From Prevotella sp. (GTDB lineage Bacteria > Bacteroidota > Bacteroidia > Bacteroidales > Bacteroidaceae), in contig JAEEWT010000009.1 in the NCBI GenBank assembly GCA_016287755.1, positions 62,001-126,000 of the forward strand: a stretch of DNA of 64,000 bases. Reading direction: 5' to 3'. The notes beneath the pieces were generated by a model. It was not told where the DNA came from and searched no databases. It saw nothing but the letters and a program-made list of their open reading frames with translations. This document shows, piece after piece, positions 1-7,031 of the stretch; the first letter of the stretch is position 1, and every line of letters begins with the position of its first letter. A program made the translations under genes and the position numbers.

Positions 1-15
1 TCTTATCCATATCCT

Positions 16-741
16 TTAGTTGATCGATTTTTCAAAATGTTGATAGTCCTTCCTGTCGCGCCAGGCTCCTCCCCATGTGAAACCATGCTGGATGAACAGC
101 CGGTAGCAGAGGTCGCCCCTGACAATCTTGTAGGGAAAATTACCCTTGCGGTTGACATACCGTCGGCCCGTAGCGGGTTGTACCACAACGGTACCGTTGG
201 CACGTTTCTTATAATAAGGATTATATAAGGTGTTAATATCTACCGCCGTTCCTCGGGCGTGGTGGGATAGCTTCTTACTGCCTGCGATGGTGCGGAAGTT
301 GAAACAGCTGGTGTTGTTGGCCCGCATGGAGGTCTCGTCGTCGGCATTATAGTCATCTATCAGTACCATCCGCTCAATGGGGTAGGAGGCTTCGTAGAGC
401 TTACGGAAGATATCCACCAGATCGTTGGCGATGGCAACATTGCACACCATCTCGCCCAATAAAATCTCTCCTTTGTTGTTCTTGTGCAGTAGGCGCAGGT
501 AGCGCAGCTGACTCCGGGGAATGGTACAATTCTTCTTATACGACTTCCCCTGCATGCGTTCAAACAGTGCATCACTGATCTCTTCGGCCACGAAACAGTT
601 GTCGATACCGTATGCCTCCACTTCGTTTAATGATACAATACTTCCTGCCTTCCATTCCTGCATGTATGTGGGCTGTTCACCGGCAAATGTTACAACCGAC
701 AAACAGAGTAGTAGCGTGATTATCATGGATTTCCATCTCAT
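16..741 (-). CDS. Secreted M15-family D-Ala-D-Ala carboxypeptidase-like protein
   Basis: This is a 241-residue exported protein with a signal peptide of about 20 residues. The motif SHHARGTAVD (residues 159-168) matches the SxHxxGxAxD zinc signature of VanY-type M15 peptidases, giving ligands His161 and Asp168. The C-terminal QHFE supplies the third ligand, His235. Such enzymes trim peptidoglycan stem peptides in the periplasm; the exact substrate here is inferred. The gene is single and divergent from the next gene, with its own TACCTTTG box at 758-765. The Cys-containing middle (residues 45-100) is typical of the Bacteroidota branch. Confidence 0.85.
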   Translation of the reverse strand: MRWKSMIITLLLCLSVVTFAGEQPTYMQEWKAGSIVSLNEVEAYGIDNCFVAEEISDALFERMQGKSYKKNCTIPRSQLRYLRLLHKNNKGEILLGEMVCNVAIANDLVDIFRKLYEASYPIERMVLIDDYNADDETSMRANNTSCFNFRTIAGSKKLSHHARGTAVDINTLYNPYYKKRANGTVVVQPATGRRYVNRKGNFPYKIVRGDLCYRLFIQHGFTWGGAWRDRKDYQHFEKSIN

Positions 742-757
742 AACCTGTCCTTTTTTG

Positions 758-765
758 CAAAGGTA
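758..765 (-). promoter_or_regulatory. Bacteroidota -7 promoter box for the M15 gene
   Basis: The plus strand reads CAAAGGTA, which is TACCTTTG on the minus strand and fits the Bacteroidota -7 consensus TAnnTTTG. It lies 17 bases before the M15 start codon. No clear -33 TTTG was seen. Confidence 0.6.
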
Positions 766-859
766 CGGATAAGTGAGCGAAAAACCAAAAGATTTTAATA
801 AAGTTTCATATTATAATGTTTATGATACATCTCGAAAACTCCGAATACATGTTTTTTGT

Positions 860-867
860 TATCTTTG
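860..867 (+). promoter_or_regulatory. Bacteroidota -7 box for the 933-3095 gene pair
   Basis: TATCTTTG is a perfect TAnnTTTG match, 66 bases before the ATG at 933. It is the only good rightward promoter before the secreted protein and GH43 pair. Confidence 0.6.
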
Positions 868-932
868 CATCCGTAAAAATAATCTAACGTTTCATTGTGC
901 CTGTTGGCACGCTTATTACCAATTTTATAATT

Positions 933-1613
933 ATGAGAATCAAACTATTTGTCATGATGGCCGGATGTATGGCATGTCTCTGTGGAAATGCACAGAAGCA
1001 GGCACCTGGCTTGGACGTGTATTTTGCACAGCCCTCAGGACAGACCATGTCGCCTGATGATGAGGGATTCGTACACCGTTGGCTCTTGTTGGAGCCTATT
1101 TCCAAACCCAACCGTAGTAACACGGTGTTCACGGATACCTATCTGAAGGCAGCGTTCGACACAGTGTATTTCAAAGGTCAGTTCACCGATGTGCCCAAGG
1201 ATGGCCAGAAGGTGAAGGTGGGTGAAGAGACCCTGCAGTGGCATGCACTCGACAGCAAGCTGTATAACGTGAAGCTGTTCCGTTTCGCCACTGGTCTGGA
1301 GAAGCAGATGTACGGTGTGCTGTTCTGGGCTGTAACTGTAATCAATTGCTCAGAGGAGATCAAGAACGTACGCCTGGCCGTAGGTTCTAACTCCGCTTCC
1401 ATGTGGTGGCTGAATGGCGAGAAGACACTTCTGCTTTCTGGCGACCGCCGTATGGTGCGCGATGATGCCGTTTCTCAGCGTGTTACCCTGAAGAAGGGAA
1501 AGAACATCCTGCGTGGTGCTGTCATCAATGGCCCCGGCATGAGCGATTTCTGTGTACGTTTCATTGACGAGAAGGGACAACCAGTCAAGAATTATTCTGT
1601 AAGTTTTAAATAA
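933..1613 (+). CDS. Secreted galactose-binding-like (jelly-roll) domain protein
   Basis: The start is taken at ATG 933, which gives a clean signal peptide (MRIKLFVMMAGCMACLCGNA); a GTG 36 bases upstream would only add an atypical leader. The 226-residue product has no enzyme signature. The C-terminal half (about residues 130-226) contains a WWLNGEK segment followed by beta-rich KKGKNILRGAVINGPG. This resembles the galactose-binding-like domain often attached to Bacteroidota esterases and glycosidases. It sits 9 bases before a GH43 gene, so it probably acts as a carbohydrate-binding partner of that enzyme. The function is inferred from domain look and context only. Confidence 0.6.
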   Translation: MRIKLFVMMAGCMACLCGNAQKQAPGLDVYFAQPSGQTMSPDDEGFVHRWLLLEPISKPNRSNTVFTDTYLKAAFDTVYFKGQFTDVPKDGQKVKVGEETLQWHALDSKLYNVKLFRFATGLEKQMYGVLFWAVTVINCSEEIKNVRLAVGSNSASMWWLNGEKTLLLSGDRRMVRDDAVSQRVTLKKGKNILRGAVINGPGMSDFCVRFIDEKGQPVKNYSVSFK

Positions 1614-1622
1614 GATAAGGAG

Positions 1623-3095
1623 ATGAAAAAGAATTTCAGATATACATTGGCTGGCGCTGCCTTGACGGCAGCAGTGATGCTGGCCCAGTCGGCACAGGCA
1701 CAGATCGGTCGTCCTTATATCCACGACCCTTCGACAATCGCAGAGTGTGACGGAAAATACTATACATTTGGAACAGGTGGTGGCGGTCTGATCTCTGAGG
1801 ACGGCTGGACATGGAACTCTGGCGCAGAACGTCCTGGTGGCGGTGCTGCACCTGATGTGCTCAAGATCGGTGATCGTTATCTGGTGATCTACGGTGCCAC
1901 AGGTGGTGGTCTGGGTGGCGGCCATAACGGTCGTATCCTTACCATGTGGAACAAGACACTCGATCCGAAGTCTCCTGATTTCAAGTATTCTGAGGCAATC
2001 CAGGTAGCAGCTTCCGACGGTTTGGAGGATGCTGATGCCATCGACCCAGGTCTGCTGCTCGATCCTACAACGGGTCGTCTGTGGGCTTGCTATGGAACTT
2101 ATTTCGGCTTTATCCGTATCATTGAGATCGATCCTAACACAGGTAAGCGTGTGGAGGGTAACGTAGAGAAGGATATTGCTATCGACTGTGAGGCTACCGA
2201 CCTTATCTACCGTGATGGTTGGTACTATCTGCTCGGTACTCACGGCACTTGCTGCGACGGTGTGAACTCTACCTATAATATTGTGGTAGGTCGTTCAAAG
2301 AATGTAACTGGTCCGTTCATCGACAATGTAGGTCGTGACATGCTGCAGGGTGGCGGTAAGATGGTGATTGCCGCTGGCGACCGTGTGGTTGGTCCTGGTC
2401 ACTTCGGACGTACCGTTATTGATGAAGGTGTAGAGATCATGTCTTGCCACTATGAGGCTGACCTCGATCAGGGTGGCCGTAGCGTATTGGGCATCCGTCC
2501 TCTGTTGTGGAAGAACGGCTGGCCTGTAGCTGGCGACCGCTTCAAGGAGGGTACCTATGAGATCGAGTCAGAGCGTCGTGGTTATGCTCTGGAGCTGGCT
2601 GTTGACTTCGTCCGCATGCAGACTGCACGCCGCGGTTTCTGGGGTCGTCAGGATCCTAACGAGAAGATCGAGCCTGTTGCTAACCAGCCGCTGAGCGAGG
2701 TAATCGGTACATGGCCTGCTGGAAACATCGACATCCGTATTGGCGACTATATGTTCCGTCCGCATCAGAGATGGACTATCACCGCTGCTCCTGATGCTGG
2801 TGGTTACCTTGGTGGTCCGTACTACAAGATCGAGATCGAGGGTACACATCGTGCACTGGCAGCTACTGCCAATTGCGAGGTGACATCTGTTCCTGAGTTC
2901 ACAGGCGCTCCTGAGCAGCTCTGGCGCATTGAGCAGCTCATCGACGGTACCTTCCGTATTATGCCGAAGCAGATTCCTGGTCAGGAGGGTGTGAACACCA
3001 AGATGGTGTTGTATTCCGCTGCTGACAGTACTCCTACACTGGCAGAATACGATTTCAATAGCGACAACTCTAAGTGGAACTTCCGTAACCACTAA
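1623..3095 (+). CDS. GH43 arabinanase-like glycosidase, secreted
   Basis: This 490-residue protein has a signal peptide of about 27 residues and a five-bladed GH43 catalytic domain (about residues 30-320). The catalytic triad is visible: Asp35 in HDPS (base), Asp141 in AIDPGLL (pKa modulator) and Glu190 in EATDLIY (acid). The CCDGVNSTYNIVVGRSK and GPGHFGRT segments and the RPLLWKNGWP end are typical of the arabinan endo-1,5-alpha-L-arabinosidase branch. Residues 340-490 form an extra beta-rich domain with a QLWRIEQ motif, possibly a ricin-type beta-trefoil binding module. An AAGGAG-like site precedes the ATG. The upstream neighbour is a putative binding protein, and a strong terminator follows. 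Confidence 0.85.
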   Translation: MKKNFRYTLAGAALTAAVMLAQSAQAQIGRPYIHDPSTIAECDGKYYTFGTGGGGLISEDGWTWNSGAERPGGGAAPDVLKIGDRYLVIYGATGGGLGGGHNGRILTMWNKTLDPKSPDFKYSEAIQVAASDGLEDADAIDPGLLLDPTTGRLWACYGTYFGFIRIIEIDPNTGKRVEGNVEKDIAIDCEATDLIYRDGWYYLLGTHGTCCDGVNSTYNIVVGRSKNVTGPFIDNVGRDMLQGGGKMVIAAGDRVVGPGHFGRTVIDEGVEIMSCHYEADLDQGGRSVLGIRPLLWKNGWPVAGDRFKEGTYEIESERRGYALELAVDFVRMQTARRGFWGRQDPNEKIEPVANQPLSEVIGTWPAGNIDIRIGDYMFRPHQRWTITAAPDAGGYLGGPYYKIEIEGTHRALAATANCEVTSVPEFTGAPEQLWRIEQLIDGTFRIMPKQIPGQEGVNTKMVLYSAADSTPTLAEYDFNSDNSKWNFRNH

Positions 3096-3109
3096 TCCTT
3101 AAATAATCA

Positions 3110-3166
3110 GAGGGACCGGTTTTTGATTGAATGAAAATCTCAATCGAAAACCGGTCTCTTTTTTCT
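3110..3166 (+). terminator. Rho-independent terminator after GH43
   Basis: A stem of about 20 bp (arms near 3110-3131 and 3139-3160, containing GGGACCGG and CCGGTCTC) is followed directly by TTTTTTC. It closes the 933-3095 transcription unit. Confidence 0.9.
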
Positions 3167-3197
3167 TTATTTCTAATACTGATGCTTTTGCTGAATA

Positions 3198-4088
3198 TCA
3201 GCGGCGCAACTGTTCCAAATAATCAAGATGAGTGAGGTCGCATTCTTCGGCCACACGTTGCCAGACAATGCGATTCGTATCCGACAACTGGTGGTCCATC
3301 GAATAGAGACCGAGGAAGGTGAAGGTAGAATCGCGCAGGCCTTTCATAAAGGTTACTCGCAGCTCTTTGCGGTAACGCAGGTAGGTGTAGTGGTCGATGT
3401 TCCGCAAGCGAACGGTCTCTGGGTCAGCACCTTCAACATGCCAGTATTCCGTGATGGTTGGCATCAGACTATCTGGGTTTCCGTCATTGTGCCAATGGGC
3501 ATTATGGAATTCAGGACCCCAGATACAAATCTCTGGATGTCCGGGAAGAGGTTGTGCCCAAGGACGGTCATCTGGGGTAATACCAAACAATTGCAGGTAA
3601 TCATCATAGGTAGAGAAAGTCTGTCCGAGACGTATCACGTATTTGTCGGCATTGACAGTTTTGAGCGAGTCAGTTATGGATGTGAGTCGGTTCGACATCC
3701 GGCAGTTCCGAAGGAGCAGTAAACCGATCAAGCAGACCAGGGCAGCCAGTAAGGCAACTAAGAAAACACGCGACAGACCACTCTTGCGGACAGGGGGTGC
3801 TGGGGAGTAGGAGGGAGTGTCGGGTCCTTCTTGGGTAAATGCCGCCCAATCCTTGTATCCCACATACTTAGCCAGCACGTCGAGCGTAGCCTTTCGCGGT
3901 GTTACAGGCTCAGTAAGATATCCCCACATTCGTTTGAGTGTGGTGGCACTGATATAGTCTTTTGTACAGTCACTAACCGCCAGCGAGAGGTTCTCGAAAT
4001 CCTTTGGCGTCTTGATTTCCTGTCCAAATGTTTCCTCCACCTTTTGGCGCAGTTGGGTAATCAACATCTCCTGATTCTCTGTGTCCAT
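3198..4088 (-). CDS. Single-pass membrane protein with N-terminal DNA-binding-like region
   Basis: This 296-residue protein is of a type common in Prevotella. Residues 1-85 include SATTLKRMWGY and a helical pattern that may be a helix-turn-helix. Residues 109-127 form one hydrophobic helix (VFLVALLAALVCLIGLLLL). The rest is an extracytoplasmic domain rich in Trp, His and Tyr with no known active site. The layout suggests a membrane-anchored sensor or regulator, but this is inference and I do not recognise a named family. The gene is single, with a TATCTTTG box at 4114-4121. Confidence 0.7.
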   Translation of the reverse strand: MDTENQEMLITQLRQKVEETFGQEIKTPKDFENLSLAVSDCTKDYISATTLKRMWGYLTEPVTPRKATLDVLAKYVGYKDWAAFTQEGPDTPSYSPAPPVRKSGLSRVFLVALLAALVCLIGLLLLRNCRMSNRLTSITDSLKTVNADKYVIRLGQTFSTYDDYLQLFGITPDDRPWAQPLPGHPEICIWGPEFHNAHWHNDGNPDSLMPTITEYWHVEGADPETVRLRNIDHYTYLRYRKELRVTFMKGLRDSTFTFLGLYSMDHQLSDTNRIVWQRVAEECDLTHLDYLEQLRR

Positions 4089-4113
4089 GGTCTACTTTTT
4101 TGATTAAACGATA

Positions 4114-4121
4114 CAAAGATA
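4114..4121 (-). promoter_or_regulatory. Bacteroidota -7 box for the 3198-4088 gene
   Basis: CAAAGATA on the plus strand equals TATCTTTG on the minus strand, 25 bases before the start codon. The remaining 200 bases up to the ATPase stop (4122-4326) hold no gene or repeat that I can support. Confidence 0.6.
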
Positions 4122-4326
4122 TGAAAAACCTTTTAATCGCAACGAGTCCATTTTTCCCTTTTGGCCAGTCCAATTTGTCCATTTTGCTTTTGTGTGCATA
4201 AAAACGCGCGTTTTTGCACAAAACAAACAAAATGTGCAATCACAACCTCCATAGAATCTCTTGAAAGGAAATCCAACAGAATCCCTCTAGAATCAAACAC
4301 AGCATAAGAAATCCATTATCTGTGAC

Positions 4327-6396
4327 TTAATACATGGTTCGCATCGCGTTGAGTACGGCCAGTACGGTAACACCCACATCGGCAAAGACGGCCATCCACA
4401 TGGTGCTGAGACCGAAGGTGGCGAGGATGAGTACGGCGATTTTTACGCCGATGGCAAACCATACGTTCTGTCGAGCAATGGAGAGGGTGCGACGAGCGAT
4501 GCGGATAGCCTGGGCAATCTTTGAAGGCTGATCGTCCATGAGGACTATGTCGGCTGCTTCGATGGCAGCATCACTACCCAATCCGCCCATGGCAATACCG
4601 ATATCGGCACGTGCCAATACGGGCGCATCGTTGATGCCGTCGCCCACGAAGGCCACCTTTGCGGAACTATCTTTGGGAGATGAGAGGTGAGAGAGTTCCT
4701 GTTCAACGAAGCTTACTTTGTCGGCAGGGAGCAGTTCTGCATGGTATTCAGTGATACCTAATGCCTTAGCCACATGGTCGGCCACCTCTTTACGGTCACC
4801 CGTAAGCATCACGGTTCTTTCCACTCCCAACTCCTTCAGCTGTCGGATAGCTTCAGCACTGTCATCCTTGATCATGTCGTTGATGACGATATGACCGGCA
4901 TATTCCCCATTGATGGCCACATGGATGATGGTTCCAGGATGATGACAGTCGTGCCAGTCAACACCCAAACTGTCCATCATCTTCGTGTTTCCCACACTAA
5001 CGATGTCGTTACCTACGCGAGCCTGAATGCCATGTCCGGCGAACTCCTTGATATCACTCACCTCGCAATCGTCATGAGCTGCCTCTGGGAAAGCATCCCG
5101 CAGGGCGGCTGCAATGGGGTGAGTAGAGTGATTCTCCACGTGAGCAGCCAAATGCAGGAGATGAGAGATGAGAGATGAGAGATGAGAGTCTGCTGCAGTG
5201 TTACTACATGACGACTCTCCATGATTCGGATGTACCGTTTCCACGGCGAACTGTCCGTGGGTGAGGGTACCGGTCTTATCAAAGACCACGGTCTTCACCT
5301 TGGCCAGGATATCCATGTAGTTGGCGCCCTTGATGAGGATACCCTTGCGAGAGGCACCGCCGATACCACCGAAGAAGGTAAGGGGAACACTGATGACCAG
5401 CGCGCAGGGACAAGATACCACCAGGAACATCAGGGCACGGTAGAGCCAGGTAGAGAATTGAGAATTGAAAATTGACAATTGAAAATTAAATGGGGAAATG
5501 GTGATGGCAGCAAATAGTGGGGGTAGGATGGCCAGGGCGAGGGCGGCAAAGACCACGATAGGCGTATAGATACGGGCAAAGCGCGTGATGAAGGTCTCGC
5601 TCTTCGACTTATGCTCGCTGGCGTTCTCCACCAGATTGATGATCTTTGATACCGTACTCTCACCAAAGCTCTTGGTGGTGCGCACCTTGATAACTCCCGA
5701 CAGGTTGATGCAACCAGAGATCACCTCGTCGCCAACAGTAATGTCGCGCGGCAAGCTCTCACCAGTAAGCGCCACCGTGTTAAGGGCTGAACTACCCTCC
5801 ACGACCATACCATCCAACGGCACTTTCTCACCCGGACGGATAAGGATGAAGGAACCCACTTCCACCTCCTCAGGACGCACATCCTTCACTTCCCCCTCCC
5901 TTTGGGAGGGGTCAGGGGTGGGCTCCAAGTGAGCCACGTCCGGACGTATATCCATCAGGTGGGCAATACTCTCACGACTCTTCCCCTCGGCGTAGCCCTC
6001 AAACAGCTCACCTACCTGGAAGAAGAGCATCACGAAGACGGCCTCGGGGAACTGCGTCTCAGCCCCTGGCAGGAAGCCGATGAGCAAGGCACCGATAGTA
6101 GCTATCGACATCAGGAAATGCTCGTTGAACCAGTCGCCTTCGACAATTCCTTCGGCTGCCTCTTTGAGGGTGTCGAAACCTATATATAGATAAGGTATGA
6201 GGAAGACCAGCAGCAGTTGCCAGGTGGACAGACTGCTGTATTTCTCAATGAGTACAGCAGCAACGAGTAAGACGGCAGCAATGACAATGCGTATGATCTT
6301 ACTTTTCAGCGATCCCTCATGATGATGCTCGTGCTCGTGATGATGCTCATGATGATGCTCGTGACAGCATTCTTTGTCGTGATGATGATGTGCCAT
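4327..6396 (-). CDS. Heavy-metal-translocating P1B-type ATPase (Zn/Cd/Co type)
   Basis: This is a 689-residue export ATPase. Residues 1-28 are a His-rich tail (HHHHDKECCHEHHHEHHH) that replaces the usual CxxC metal domain. The core motifs are present: TGES in the actuator domain, SCPCALV (CPC metal site), DKTGTLT (phosphorylated Asp), STHP (the HP motif) and GDGINDAP. The His tail and CPC favour Zn, Cd or Co export from the cytoplasm. The gene is oddly rich in repeat-derived insertions: EPTPDPSQREGE in the A domain, FNFQLSIFNSQFS before the CPC helix, SHLSSLISHL before the HP motif, and SHLSSPKDSS before GDGIND. Two palindromic operators lie upstream at 6458-6508. No accessory metal gene is next to it. 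Confidence 0.9.
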   Translation of the reverse strand: MAHHHHDKECCHEHHHEHHHEHEHHHEGSLKSKIIRIVIAAVLLVAAVLIEKYSSLSTWQLLLVFLIPYLYIGFDTLKEAAEGIVEGDWFNEHFLMSIATIGALLIGFLPGAETQFPEAVFVMLFFQVGELFEGYAEGKSRESIAHLMDIRPDVAHLEPTPDPSQREGEVKDVRPEEVEVGSFILIRPGEKVPLDGMVVEGSSALNTVALTGESLPRDITVGDEVISGCINLSGVIKVRTTKSFGESTVSKIINLVENASEHKSKSETFITRFARIYTPIVVFAALALAILPPLFAAITISPFNFQLSIFNSQFSTWLYRALMFLVVSCPCALVISVPLTFFGGIGGASRKGILIKGANYMDILAKVKTVVFDKTGTLTHGQFAVETVHPNHGESSCSNTAADSHLSSLISHLLHLAAHVENHSTHPIAAALRDAFPEAAHDDCEVSDIKEFAGHGIQARVGNDIVSVGNTKMMDSLGVDWHDCHHPGTIIHVAINGEYAGHIVINDMIKDDSAEAIRQLKELGVERTVMLTGDRKEVADHVAKALGITEYHAELLPADKVSFVEQELSHLSSPKDSSAKVAFVGDGINDAPVLARADIGIAMGGLGSDAAIEAADIVLMDDQPSKIAQAIRIARRTLSIARQNVWFAIGVKIAVLILATFGLSTMWMAVFADVGVTVLAVLNAMRTMY
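4678..4691. repeat. Two 7-nt tandem units inside the P-type ATPase gene
   Basis: AGATGAG followed by AGGTGAG (plus strand). This is the same heptamer family as at 5159-5186 and encodes the extra SHLSS segment just before the GDGIND motif. Confidence 0.7.
5159..5186. repeat. Four perfect 7-nt tandem repeats (AGATGAG) inside the ATPase gene
   Basis: AGATGAG occurs four times in exact tandem. On the coding strand it is read as the seven-residue period SSLISHL just ahead of the HP motif. The reading frame is kept open. Confidence 0.9.
5454..5488. repeat. Five 7-nt tandem repeats (consensus RAAATTG) inside the ATPase gene
   Basis: Units AGAATTG, AGAATTG, AAAATTG, ACAATTG and AAAATTA are in perfect phase. 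They encode the FNFQLSIFNSQFS stretch in the loop before the CPC transmembrane helix. Confidence 0.9.
5892..5922. repeat. GC-rich palindromic interspersed element inside the ATPase gene
   Basis: The core CCCTCCCTTTGGGAGGG is followed by GTCAGGGGTGGG. It is read in frame as EPTPDPSQREGE on the coding strand. Related copies lie at 11168-11197 (in GH31) and 37083-37101 (leader of ppiD). Confidence 0.8.
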
Positions 6397-6437
6397 ATCT
6401 TTTTCCTTTCTTGTTGACGTATTTCAAATTTCTGCTG

Positions 6438-6445
6438 CAAAGGTA
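6438..6445 (-). promoter_or_regulatory. Bacteroidota -7 box for the P-type ATPase
   Basis: CAAAGGTA on the plus strand equals TACCTTTG on the minus strand, 42 bases before the ATPase start. The operator at 6458-6472 would lie between this box and the -33 region. Confidence 0.65.
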
Positions 6446-6457
6446 CGGCAAAAAAGA

Positions 6458-6508
6458 TGCAACCCAGTTGCAAAAGACCCAATCGGTTCTTTTTGCAACC
6501 AGGTTGCA
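6458..6508 (-). promoter_or_regulatory. Twin 15-bp palindromic operators before the metal ATPase
   Basis: Two sites fit TGCAACnnnGTTGCA exactly: 6458-6472 (middle CCA) and 6494-6508 (middle CAG), 36 bp apart centre to centre. Together they also make a larger inverted repeat. The first overlaps the promoter spacer, as expected for a repressor site. A metal-responsive Fur/Zur-type regulator is a guess; no regulator gene is nearby. Confidence 0.65.
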
Positions 6509-6535
6509 TACATGGGATAGACTTATTCTTAATAA

Positions 6536-7003
6536 TTACTTTTTCCAGAAACGTGCGGTGATATCCTCAAACTCCCCATTCCCGACGTGCTTGTACAGTC
6601 GCTGGTTGGTGGTGGGTTTACTCAGCGGTCCGAGGTGCCGGATATACGGTCCGATCTTGATGTAATCGAAATCCGCCTTGATGATGAGCGAAGAGATCAC
6701 AGTGCGCCCGCTGTACCACGCCACCTTAAACTGCGGGTAATCCTCGTGGATATACAACGCCAGCTGGTTCACCCCCTTCGGGTCGCTGTCACCACCCATG
6801 AAAGCAATGCAGGTGATGTCGTTACCATATTTCTCCACGAAGGCATCGATGGCATCAGTGTCTAACGGCAGACCGATATCTTCCCACAGGTAATGACTAT
6901 GACAACCCGGACAGTGGCACGGACAATTGGAGATATTGATGGCCAGTGTCACCTCGTCAGGAATCTCCTGGAAGACAATGCCCGTATTGACGTACTTCAG
7001 CAT
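6536..7003 (-). CDS. nrdG: Anaerobic ribonucleotide reductase activating enzyme
   Basis: This 155-residue radical-SAM protein carries the cluster motif CX3CX2C at Cys27, Cys31 and Cys34 (in CPCHCPGC). It transfers the radical that activates NrdD, using S-adenosylmethionine and a 4Fe-4S cluster. MGGDSDP is the usual glycine-rich SAM-binding segment. The length is normal for the family. It lies directly downstream of nrdD in the same unit, and the spacer between them is made only of 7-nt repeats (7004-7031). Confidence 0.92.
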   Translation of the reverse strand: MLKYVNTGIVFQEIPDEVTLAINISNCPCHCPGCHSHYLWEDIGLPLDTDAIDAFVEKYGNDITCIAFMGGDSDPKGVNQLALYIHEDYPQFKVAWYSGRTVISSLIIKADFDYIKIGPYIRHLGPLSKPTTNQRLYKHVGNGEFEDITARFWKK

Positions 7004-7031
7004 TTGGCTGTTAGCTATTAGCTATTGGCTT
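7004..7031. repeat. Four 7-nt tandem repeats forming the nrdD-nrdG spacer
   Basis: Units TTGGCTG, TTAGCTA, TTAGCTA and TTGGCTT run from the nrdG start codon into the nrdD stop codon, so the whole intercistronic spacer is repeat. Confidence 0.85.

Noticed and set aside
1350..2243. 297-codon leftward frame over the GH43 gene
   Set aside because: It is a shadow of the GH43 coding strand, which has a signal peptide, catalytic triad and terminator.
3973..4239. 88-codon leftward frame upstream of the 3198-4088 gene
   Set aside because: It overlaps the real gene start out of frame and has no promoter of its own or family match.
5892..5922. Terminator inside the ATPase gene
   Set aside because: There is a hairpin but no T-run, and the frame stays open with essential motifs on both sides.
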